Below the pieces are notes generated by a model, which was not told the DNA's origin, did not search any database, and saw only the letters and a list, made by a program, of their open reading frames with translations. Shown piece by piece: positions 1 through 6,149 of a stretch of 7,039 bases of DNA (the first letter of the stretch is position 1; each line of letters begins with the position of its first letter). The position numbers and the translations under genes were made by a program. This DNA is from Nitrospiria bacterium (GTDB lineage Bacteria > Nitrospirota > Nitrospiria > Nitrospirales > UBA8639). Location of the stretch: the NCBI GenBank assembly GCA_030430725.1, contig JAUIKP010000167.1, positions 1 through 7,039 on the forward strand, given 5' to 3'.

Positions 1-553
1 TTTAACGGGAGGCTATCTCCCATTGGCTGCCACATTGACCACAAACGCCATTTATGACGCGTTTTTGGGGGAAGGCCACGAAAATAAAACCTTTTTCCAT
101 GGACATAGTTATGCCGGGAATCCCTTGGGATGTGTAGCAGCTCTGGCCAACCTTGCTATTTTTAAGAGTGAGCGAACCCTCCCAAAGCTTCAACGACGAA
201 TCCCCAAGTTTCGTAAGGCTCTTTATTCACTAACCGAAGACCCTTGGGTTGGGGATATCCGCCAATGTGGCTATATGGTTGGGATTGAATTGGTTCAAGA
301 GAAATTCGAAAAAATTCCGTTCCCGGCCTCTGAACGAATTGGCCAGAAAATAGCCATGACCGCGAGAGCATTAGGACTGCTAATCCGTCCCATCGGTACC
401 ATTATGATTCTCATGCCCCCTCTTTCGGCAACCGCCAAAGAACTGGATCAAATGGTATCTATTTTAAAACTGGCCATTTCGGTGGTCCGTGCGTCCAGGG
501 GATCTTTTCCGATACCACCACCTCCGAAGGCATTAAAACGTCCTTCAGGCTAG
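1..553 (+). CDS. bioA: Adenosylmethionine-8-amino-7-oxononanoate aminotransferase, C-terminal part (5' end outside window)
   Basis: Class III PLP-dependent aminotransferase of biotin synthesis. It converts 7-keto-8-aminopelargonate to 7,8-diaminopelargonate in the cytoplasm, with SAM as the usual amino donor. The frame is open from base 2 and gives 183 visible residues up to a TAG stop at 551-553. It begins with LTGGYLPLAATLTT, the stretch that directly follows the PLP-binding lysine in BioA, so that lysine lies just off the left edge. Next come FFHGHSYAGNPLG (visible residues 31-43, cofactor phosphate region), VGDIRQCGYMVGIEL (83-97) and LLIRPIGTIMILMPP (126-140). The Arg of that last motif (visible 129) matches the substrate carboxylate-binding Arg of E. 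coli BioA (R391, from memory). About half the protein is missing. A 20-residue basic, proline-rich tail (491-550) extends past the usual end. The TTG at 23 is not the start, because family sequence continues upstream of it. Other class III aminotransferases are possible, but the motifs favour BioA. Confidence 0.88.
   Translation, partial: LTGGYLPLAATLTTNAIYDAFLGEGHENKTFFHGHSYAGNPLGCVAALANLAIFKSERTLPKLQRRIPKFRKALYSLTEDPWVGDIRQCGYMVGIELVQEKFEKIPFPASERIGQKIAMTARALGLLIRPIGTIMILMPPLSATAKELDQMVSILKLAISVVRASRGSFPIPPPPKALKRPSG
524..549. other. Inverted repeat at the tail-to-tail junction of bioA and the SAM hydroxide adenosyltransferase gene
   Basis: CCGAAGG (524-530) can pair with CCTTCAGG (542-549), giving a 7-base stem with one bulged A and an 11-base loop. 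It lies inside the bioA end and immediately after the stop codon of the opposite gene. Neither strand has a U-tract after the stem, so it is not a canonical intrinsic terminator. It could still stabilise or pause both transcripts. Chance cannot be excluded. Confidence 0.25.
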
Positions 554-1350
554 ATGAGCTCAACCGTCTGGCCAATGCGTAATTGACATCGGTCCACGGC
601 TCGTCCTTGCTTCACAAAAATTTCGATATGTCCATTACTATTTATGAGTCCTTCCGGGTATCCCAAGGCACCTTCTTCGTAATGCGTTTTTATTCCCTTA
701 ATGAGGACCTCTCCAATTTTGAGACCGGAGTATTCTTTCTTGGTCACGGATCGAAAGGTCTCAATGTCGGTGAGGGTCAAATTCGTTATGGCATTGCCAA
801 AGTAGTCGATATAGACAATTTTTCCATGGAGGGCATGTCCTTCCATACGAGGGGGATCAAGAGGAAGTTTGACATAATCATGAATGAGACGCCCGTAAGA
901 ACCTGGAACCTGCCCCTTCGTCAACCAGGCTGCCGATGTTGCAAATAAATCCCGACCATCAAACGTCGCTCCAATGGAGTCCAATCGATATTGCCTATTC
1001 TCAATCGATCGAACTTGAACCGAGGGTTCCTCCTGAAGTATGTAGGTCAGAACCCCATTATCAGGAGCCAGGAAAAAATGCCTGGAAGTTGAGGCCAAAA
1101 TTGCTCTTCGAGAGCTCCCGACTCCAGGGTCAACCACCACCACATGCACCGTTCCATCTGGAAAATATTGATAACATGACTTCAAAAGAAATGCCGCTTG
1201 TTCAACTCCATGTGCCGGAATTCGATGCGTTAGATCGACGATGCGTATTTGGGAATTAATTCCAAGCATCACGCCCTTCATACTCGGAACAAAATAGTCG
1301 ACGTCCCCAAAATCAGTGACCAACGTAACCAAGGAAATGGCAGAAGTCAT
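550..1350 (-). CDS. SAM hydroxide adenosyltransferase (DUF62 / SAM hydrolase-halogenase family)
   Basis: Member of the family that also contains fluorinase and SalL chlorinase. Characterised DUF62 members use water or hydroxide to split S-adenosylmethionine into adenosine and methionine. The 266-residue product is full length. It has an N-terminal domain with VTDFG (residues 11-15), MKGVMLGIN (24-32), VDPGVGSSRR (73-82) and LAPDNG (94-99), and a C-terminal barrel domain with YFGNAITNLT (183-192) and INSNGHIEIFV (236-246). D74 and R81 match Asp68 and Arg75 of the Pyrococcus horikoshii enzyme. The third triad residue, usually His in a TFHGRD motif, is Asp131 here (TFDGRD). I see no halogenase-type insertion, so hydrolysis is more likely than halogenation. 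The ATG at 1350 is chosen because GAGGAA lies 8 bases upstream. Only 2 bases separate it from the greA stop, so translational coupling is likely. Its physiological role is not established. No signal peptide is visible, so it is presumably cytoplasmic. Confidence 0.88.
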   Translation of the reverse strand: MTSAISLVTLVTDFGDVDYFVPSMKGVMLGINSQIRIVDLTHRIPAHGVEQAAFLLKSCYQYFPDGTVHVVVVDPGVGSSRRAILASTSRHFFLAPDNGVLTYILQEEPSVQVRSIENRQYRLDSIGATFDGRDLFATSAAWLTKGQVPGSYGRLIHDYVKLPLDPPRMEGHALHGKIVYIDYFGNAITNLTLTDIETFRSVTKKEYSGLKIGEVLIKGIKTHYEEGALGYPEGLINSNGHIEIFVKQGRAVDRCQLRIGQTVELI

Positions 1351-1352
1351 GA

Positions 1353-1829
1353 TTACAGTTCCTCAAAACAAATGGATTGGATTTGATATTCAATAACTCC
1401 GGCGGGTCGATGCACTTCAACAATATCTCCGACCCGATGCCCAATCAGTGCACGCCCAATAGGTGATTGAACCGAAATTGAACCATTCTTAATGTCGGCC
1501 TCTTCTTGTCCCACCAAGGTATAGCGTTTTTCGTCGTGTGACTCTAAACATAAAATGGAGACTGTCGCCCCAAACACGACCGTGTCACTCTGCCCAGGCG
1601 ATATTTCCACGACTTGAGCAATACTGAGTTTATGCTCAAGCTCAGACATCCGTGTATCAATAAATTGTTGCTGCTCCTTGGCGGCTTTATATTCGGCATT
1701 TTCCTTGAGATCACCATGTTCACGAGCCTCGGTGATAGCTTGGATGTTTTTGGGGCGATCTTCCCTTCGCAGCCTGGCCAGTTCGGCTTGCAGTGCCTCA
1801 TACCCTTTTTTGGTCATTGGAATTTTCAT
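1353..1829 (-). CDS. greA: Transcription elongation factor GreA
   Basis: Binds in the secondary channel of RNA polymerase and stimulates cleavage of the 3' end of backtracked RNA, rescuing arrested complexes. The 158-residue length equals that of E. coli GreA. An N-terminal antiparallel coiled coil spans about residues 1-76. Its tip carries EAREHGDLKENAEY (residues 34-47), in which D40 and E43 correspond to the catalytic acidic pair D41/E44 of E. coli. The C-terminal FKBP-like domain follows (about 80-158), with VVFGATVSIL (83-92) and SPIGRALIGH (121-130). The tip sequence is of GreA type, not GreB type. The ATG at 1829 has AGGGGAG 9 bases upstream, the strongest ribosome site in the window. 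The gene lies 69 bases downstream of carB and 2 bases upstream of the SAM hydroxide adenosyltransferase gene, on the same strand. I see no clear promoter in the carB-greA gap, so read-through from carB is assumed. Confidence 0.97.
   Translation of the reverse strand: MKIPMTKKGYEALQAELARLRREDRPKNIQAITEAREHGDLKENAEYKAAKEQQQFIDTRMSELEHKLSIAQVVEISPGQSDTVVFGATVSILCLESHDEKRYTLVGQEEADIKNGSISVQSPIGRALIGHRVGDIVEVHRPAGVIEYQIQSICFEEL
1359..1364 (-). promoter_or_regulatory. Shine-Dalgarno site of the SAM hydroxide adenosyltransferase gene, inside the greA coding end
   Basis: Read on the minus strand, GAGGAA lies 8 bases before the ATG at 1350. The same six bases are the two penultimate Glu codons of GreA (ending CFEEL). 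Ribosomes finishing greA therefore pass over the initiation site of the next gene, which supports both the chosen start and coupling of the two reading frames. Confidence 0.7.
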
Positions 1830-1838
1830 GAATCCACA

Positions 1839-1845
1839 CTCCCCT
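1839..1845 (-). promoter_or_regulatory. Shine-Dalgarno site of greA
   Basis: AGGGGAG on the minus strand, 9 bases before the ATG at 1829. It is a strong match to the 16S anti-Shine-Dalgarno and clearly better than the sites in front of carB or the M48 gene, which suggests that greA is translated independently and efficiently. Confidence 0.75.
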
Positions 1846-1850
1846 CTCTA

Positions 1851-1885
1851 GATCATGGAAATCGGATGATCAATAATCCATCATC
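1851..1885 (-). other. Two overlapping, mutually exclusive short inverted repeats in the carB-greA gap
   Basis: On the plus strand GATCAT (1851-1856) can pair with ATGATC (1866-1871), and GATGAT (1865-1870) can pair with ATCATC (1880-1885). Each is a 6-base stem with a 9-base loop. Both use bases 1866-1870, so only one can form at a time in the transcript. Stems this short and AT-rich are weak, and no U-tract follows on the minus strand, so this is not an intrinsic terminator. Function is unknown and chance is a real possibility. Confidence 0.25.
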
Positions 1886-1898
1886 GTGCCACGTACTT

Positions 1899-4800
1899 TT
1901 AGGCTTCCCCGCCTGGCATCGCTGCATGATATTCCTGGAGGCAGCGAACTTCCATGGATGTTTTCTTCATCGCCTCTATTCCTGATATGGCGGCTTGCGC
2001 CGCCTGAATGGTTGTAAAATACGGAATTCCCCCGAACACGGACGCCCTGCGTATCGGGGCGGAATCATCCTGGGAAGACGCACCTCCCACCGTATTGACG
2101 ACCAATGACAATTCGTTATTTTTGAGTAAATCTTCGATATGGGGTCGAGCCTCATTGATTTTGTTCACCGTAACCACGGTGATCCCATGGGTCCGTAAAA
2201 AGGCGGCCGTCCCTTTCGTGGCATTCAGTGAAAATCCGAGTCGCGACAGTCGCTGTGCAATGGCAAGCGTGGCGGGCTTATCTCCATCTTTCACACTGAG
2301 AAGAGCTGTCCCTGCCAAAGGCAATGGCATTCCCGAAGCGGCCTGTGATTTGGCAAAAGCCCAACCGAAGTTTCGATCAATACCCATGACTTCGCCCGTC
2401 GAACGCATCTCGGGTCCCAACAATACATCGGTGACACCAAGTTTGGTAAACGGAAAGACGGCTTCTTTAATGGCAATGTGGGAAATACGCGGGCACTGCG
2501 TAAAGCCCAAGTCTTTTAAGGTTCGCCCTGCCATGATTTTCATGGCATATTTGGCCAAAGGCACACCGATGGCCTTACTGACAAAAGGGACCGTGCGAGA
2601 AGCGCGAGGATTGACCTCCAAAATATACACTGCCCCATCCTTGACTGCATATTGGATATTCATCAAACCCACTACGTGTAATTCCTTGGCTAGAAGAATG
2701 GTTTGCTGATTAATCGCCCTCAGAATATCGGCATCAAGAGAATGGGCTGGTAATGAACAGGCCGAATCTCCCGAATGAATTCCTGCCATTTCGACATGTT
2801 CCATGATGGCAGCTACCACCACGTCTGTCCCATCTGCAACGGCATCCACATCTACTTCTATGGCGTCTTCAAGGTAATCATCAATCAACAAGGGATGTCT
2901 TCCCAAATCCATCTCGTGCCTTTGGAGGTATTCATCCAATGCGTCGGCATCATACACGATTTGCATGGCACGCCCCCCTAACACATATGAAGGGCGGACC
3001 ATCACTGGATAACCAATGTTGACGGCTATGATATGAGCTTCATGTGAGGACCGTGCGGTACCGTTTTGCGGCTGCAGGAGGTTCAATTCCAATAACAAAT
3101 CACTAAATCGTTTTCGATCTTCCGCACGGTCAATGGCATCAGGCTGTGTCCCCAAAATTCTGACCCCTTCTTGCTCTAACGGGACGGCAAGCTTGAGAGG
3201 GGTTTGTCCACCGAATTGCACGACGACCCCATCCGGTCGCTCAGTCAGAATAATTCGCAAGACCTCTTCTTTGGTCAACGGTTCAAAATACAGACGATCG
3301 GAAATATCATAATCTGTACTGACGGTTTCCGGATTACAATTGACCATTATCGTTTCAAGGCCTTCTTCTTTGAGGGCCATGGCGGCATGCACACAACAAT
3401 AATCAAATTCAATGCCTTGCCCAATCCGGTTCGGCCCTCCGCCTAAGATCATTATTTTTCTTTTTTGAGTAGGATGAGATTCACAGGAGGAACCCGACGT
3501 TGAATAAAGGTAAGGGGTATGCGCCTCAAACTCTGCGCCACAGGTATCCACTCTTTTAAACACCGTCCCATAGCCAGATCTCCTACCCTGTCGCCATTGA
3601 CGAATCGTATCTTCCTCTCGACCGATGAGTTGACCGAGCCGTTGATCCGAAAACCCAAAAATTTTCGCTTGTTCGAGGAGAGCCGCCAGGGAATCAGGGC
3701 ATGCTTTGGGGGAGTCGTGCAAACGATTGTTCCCAACTTCCACTTTACTTCGGCGAACCCATTCCGCCTCAAATTCTACGAGTTCTTCAATTTCATGTAA
3801 AAACCAGGGGTCAACCCGCGACAGATGATACAGTTCCTCCACCGACATCCCGATGCGAAATGCATCAGCCAGAAACCAGAGGCGATCGGCGGACGGGATT
3901 CGAACCTGAGCTTGAAGACACTCGTATAACGGATGGTCCGATCCGGCAAAGTCTTTTTTCCCATTAAGCCCATGTAATGACATCAACCCATACCGGTCCG
4001 TTTCCAGGGAACGAATAGCCTTTTGCAAGGATTCTTTGAAGGTGGAGCCGAGTGCCATGGCTTCTCCCACGGATTTCATATGGGTTGTCAGCACTCGATC
4101 AACACCATCAAATTTCTCAAATGTAAACCGTGGAATTTTCACGACGACATAGTCAATGGTCGGCTCAAAACAGGCTTGAGTCATTTGCGTAATATCGTTG
4201 GGAATCTCATCAAGGGTATAGCCCACGGCCAACTTCGCCGCGATCTTGGCTATCGGAAACCCGGTTGCCTTGGAAGCCAAAGCCGAACTCCGGGACACGC
4301 GTGGATTCATTTCAATAACCATCAAGGCCCCATTATCCGGATTCAAGGAAAATTGAATATTGGATCCTCCGGTATCCACGCCGATTTCTCGAATGATGCG
4401 AATGGCCGCGTCTCGCATGTGTTGATACTCTTTATCAGATAAGGTCATGGCAGGGGCCACGGTGATACTGTCTCCGGTATGCACACCCATTGGATCGAAA
4501 TTCTCGATGGGGCAGACAATGACCACATTGTCTTTGGAATCCCGCATCACTTCTAATTCATATTCCTTCCATCCCAAAAGGGATTGTTCGAGCAGGGCCT
4601 GCCCGGCAGGACTGGTCACAAGAGCCCAATCAATATACTTATCAAACTCTTCACGATTATAGGCGATATTGCCCCCAGCTCCCCCCAGAGTGAATGACGG
4701 ACGGACGATAGCGGGAAATCCAATTGTCTCAAGAAGCTGTAAGGCTTCTTCTCTTGAGCGAAATGATCCGCTGGCCGCCACATTTAACCCAATACGTGTC

Positions 4801-5207
4801 ATCGCTTGTTTGAATAAGTCCCGATCTTCCGATTTTTGGATGGATTCATAGGAGGCTCCGATAAGCTGCACTCCGTGCTTTTCCAAAATACCCCGTTTCA
4901 CTAATTCCACGGTGATATTCAGGGCAGTCTGACCACCCATGGTGGGTAGCAGGGCATCGGGGCGCTCTCGCTCGAGAATCGCCTCCACGACTTCGACCGT
5001 AATCGGTTCCACATAGGTCCGGTCCGCGAGATCGGGGTCTGTCATAATCGTGGCCGGATTACTGTTGACGAGGATGACTTCAAAGCCCTCCTCTTTCAGG
5101 GCCCTGCACGCTTGCGTTCCAGAATAGTCAAACTCACAGCCTTGCCCAATAACAATTGGTCCGGAGCCGATTAATAAAACGCGATGGATGTCGGTTCTGC
5201 GTGGCAT
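1899..5207 (-). CDS. carB: Carbamoyl phosphate synthase large subunit
   Basis: Makes carbamoyl phosphate from bicarbonate, two ATP and ammonia channelled from CarA glutamine hydrolysis, feeding pyrimidine and arginine synthesis. The intact 1102-residue protein has the full duplicated layout: carboxyphosphate half (about 1-403), oligomerization domain (about 404-555), carbamoyl phosphate half (about 583-958) and MGS-like allosteric domain (about 959-1102). In the first half R129, R169, E215, H243, Q285, E299, N301 and R303 fall at E. coli numbering. In the second half residues are shifted by +23: R698, R738, Q852, E864, N866. Ornithine-site residues E806, D814, E915 and T1065 and UMP/IMP-site residues K977, T997, T1000, K1016 and N1038 are also kept, so feedback control by UMP and activation by ornithine are plausible. 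V1040 replaces one E. coli Thr of that site. The shift comes from extra residues in the oligomerization domain. The ATG at 5207 gives the standard [17 protein letters not shown] start, 9 bases after the M48 stop. No carA is adjacent in this window. E. coli comparisons are from memory. Confidence 0.98.
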   Translation of the reverse strand: MPRRTDIHRVLLIGSGPIVIGQGCEFDYSGTQACRALKEEGFEVILVNSNPATIMTDPDLADRTYVEPITVEVVEAILERERPDALLPTMGGQTALNITVELVKRGILEKHGVQLIGASYESIQKSEDRDLFKQAMTRIGLNVAASGSFRSREEALQLLETIGFPAIVRPSFTLGGAGGNIAYNREEFDKYIDWALVTSPAGQALLEQSLLGWKEYELEVMRDSKDNVVIVCPIENFDPMGVHTGDSITVAPAMTLSDKEYQHMRDAAIRIIREIGVDTGGSNIQFSLNPDNGALMVIEMNPRVSRSSALASKATGFPIAKIAAKLAVGYTLDEIPNDITQMTQACFEPTIDYVVVKIPRFTFEKFDGVDRVLTTHMKSVGEAMALGSTFKESLQKAIRSLETDRYGLMSLHGLNGKKDFAGSDHPLYECLQAQVRIPSADRLWFLADAFRIGMSVEELYHLSRVDPWFLHEIEELVEFEAEWVRRSKVEVGNNRLHDSPKACPDSLAALLEQAKIFGFSDQRLGQLIGREEDTIRQWRQGRRSGYGTVFKRVDTCGAEFEAHTPYLYSTSGSSCESHPTQKRKIMILGGGPNRIGQGIEFDYCCVHAAMALKEEGLETIMVNCNPETVSTDYDISDRLYFEPLTKEEVLRIILTERPDGVVVQFGGQTPLKLAVPLEQEGVRILGTQPDAIDRAEDRKRFSDLLLELNLLQPQNGTARSSHEAHIIAVNIGYPVMVRPSYVLGGRAMQIVYDADALDEYLQRHEMDLGRHPLLIDDYLEDAIEVDVDAVADGTDVVVAAIMEHVEMAGIHSGDSACSLPAHSLDADILRAINQQTILLAKELHVVGLMNIQYAVKDGAVYILEVNPRASRTVPFVSKAIGVPLAKYAMKIMAGRTLKDLGFTQCPRISHIAIKEAVFPFTKLGVTDVLLGPEMRSTGEVMGIDRNFGWAFAKSQAASGMPLPLAGTALLSVKDGDKPATLAIAQRLSRLGFSLNATKGTAAFLRTHGITVVTVNKINEARPHIEDLLKNNELSLVVNTVGGASSQDDSAPIRRASVFGGIPYFTTIQAAQAAISGIEAMKKTSMEVRCLQEYHAAMPGGEA

Positions 5208-5215
5208 GAGGGGTT

Positions 5216-5219
5216 CTCA
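5216..5219 (-). promoter_or_regulatory. Weak Shine-Dalgarno of carB overlapping the M48 stop codon
   Basis: TGAG on the minus strand lies 8 bases before the carB ATG, and its TGA is the stop codon of the upstream M48 gene. It is only a four-base match, so carB translation probably depends partly on ribosomes terminating at the M48 gene. No better site is visible. Confidence 0.4.
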
Positions 5220-6131
5220 GGATTTTAAACCCGATCCTGATGTCGGTGGTATTTGAGGGGATTCAGGTGATTCGAGAGGCGATGTCGCAGGATGATAAAA
5301 TTTTAATGCTTGGGGAATCCAGGCTTCAATTTGATTGATTCGGGTCACATCCGAAGGATGAGTGGACAGAAATTCTGGAATGGCATTTTGACTGCGAAAA
5401 CAAAATTTTCCTATCATTTTTCTCGGACACCCACTCATGCGTTCCCAAAACGGCACCGCTTCCCTCGGATCGTAGCCGGCCTTGGCCATCAATTGCAGCC
5501 CGATAAAATCAGCTTCGGTTTCCTGGGCACGGGAATTGGGAAGGGCCACGCCTACTCCATAGGCGCTCATGGCCCCAACAGCCAACCCAGGGTCGACGCC
5601 ACCGGCTGCGGCTCCAGCCAACGCGCCGAGTTGACCAATTTGTTCCAAAATCCCACGACTGTACCGCTCGGCTCCATGCCGTTGCAACGCATGGGCAACT
5701 TCATGAGCCATGACTGTCGCCAATCCGGCTTCGGTTTTTGTGTAGTTTAAAATGCCGGTAAACACCGCGACTTTCCCACCGGGCAAGGCAAAGGCATTCA
5801 CTTGATCATCATCCTGAATGACTGCGAACTCCCAGACATATTCCGGTTTTTGGGCTGCCTTGGCAATGCGTTGTCCCACGCGATTCACCATTAATGTCAC
5901 CTCCGGATCTCTGCTTAATGGCGCCGACTTCAATACCTCCCGAAACGCTGCAAGCCCCAGAGCAATTTCCTTTTCCTCCGAGATATAAATTAATTGATCC
6001 CTGGCCGTGCCCGGAGCCTTTTGACAGGCTAAACTGAGCAACAGGACCGCACACACCACACCGGCCAACAACCAATGCAATGTCCTTCCAGAGAATGGTG
6101 GAGCGCTGGTCATGGAGACAACATTTCTCAC
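5217..6131 (-). CDS. M48 family zinc metallopeptidase, predicted lipoprotein
   Basis: Resembles the LoiP/YcaL/BepA group of M48 peptidases, which act in the periplasm or at the outer membrane in protein quality control. The 304 residues begin with a lipoprotein signal: Arg at 16, a hydrophobic stretch from 20 to 34 and a lipobox LSLAC with the lipidated Cys at 36. The catalytic motif is HEVAH (H143, E144, H147). The third zinc ligand is E204 in ETEAD (204-208), and STHPSDVTRI (256-265) is the conserved downstream His motif. A Gly/Ala-rich hydrophobic segment (165-197) lies between them, as is usual in the family. There are no TPR repeats, unlike full-length BepA. An insertion with Cys235 and Cys244 sits just before the STHP motif, and the C-terminus (280-304) is Pro/Ser-rich. 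The start is uncertain: GTG at 6131 or ATG at 6113 (18 bases shorter). Both keep the signal peptide and both have poor ribosome sites. It lies between sppA and carB on the same strand. Confidence 0.9.
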   Translation of the reverse strand: MRNVVSMTSAPPFSGRTLHWLLAGVVCAVLLLSLACQKAPGTARDQLIYISEEKEIALGLAAFREVLKSAPLSRDPEVTLMVNRVGQRIAKAAQKPEYVWEFAVIQDDDQVNAFALPGGKVAVFTGILNYTKTEAGLATVMAHEVAHALQRHGAERYSRGILEQIGQLGALAGAAAGGVDPGLAVGAMSAYGVGVALPNSRAQETEADFIGLQLMAKAGYDPREAVPFWERMSGCPRKMIGKFCFRSQNAIPEFLSTHPSDVTRINQIEAWIPQALKFYHPATSPLESPESPQIPPTSGSGLKS

Positions 6132-6149
6132 ATCAGGACATCACAACCT

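Noticed and set aside
23..25. TTG at 23 as the start of the first plus-strand gene
   Set aside because: The same frame is open to base 2 and encodes LTGGYLP, which is conserved in BioA directly after the PLP lysine. The gene is truncated by the window edge.
583..1259. Two plus-strand open frames opposite the SAM hydroxide adenosyltransferase gene
   Set aside because: Both lie entirely within a gene whose minus-strand product carries clear DUF62 motifs, so they are shadows.
550..1350. A fluorinase or chlorinase reading of the DUF62-family gene
   Set aside because: The VDPGVGSSRR motif and 266-residue length are of hydrolase type and no halogenase-type insertion is visible. The changed His alone does not support halogenation.
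1830..1898. A promoter or intrinsic terminator between carB and greA
   Set aside because: The best -35/-10 pairing I could make (TTGATC with TAGAGA) is poor, and the inverted repeats are not followed by a T-tract.
2008..2709. A 233-codon open frame on the plus strand opposite carB
   Set aside because: It is wholly antisense to carB, which has unbroken family motifs. The translated sequence has no recognisable domain, and its length is expected from codon bias on the opposite strand.
4023..4442. A 139-codon plus-strand open frame rich in Gly and His
   Set aside because: It is antisense to the first ATP-grasp half of carB, with no convincing ribosome site or family resemblance.
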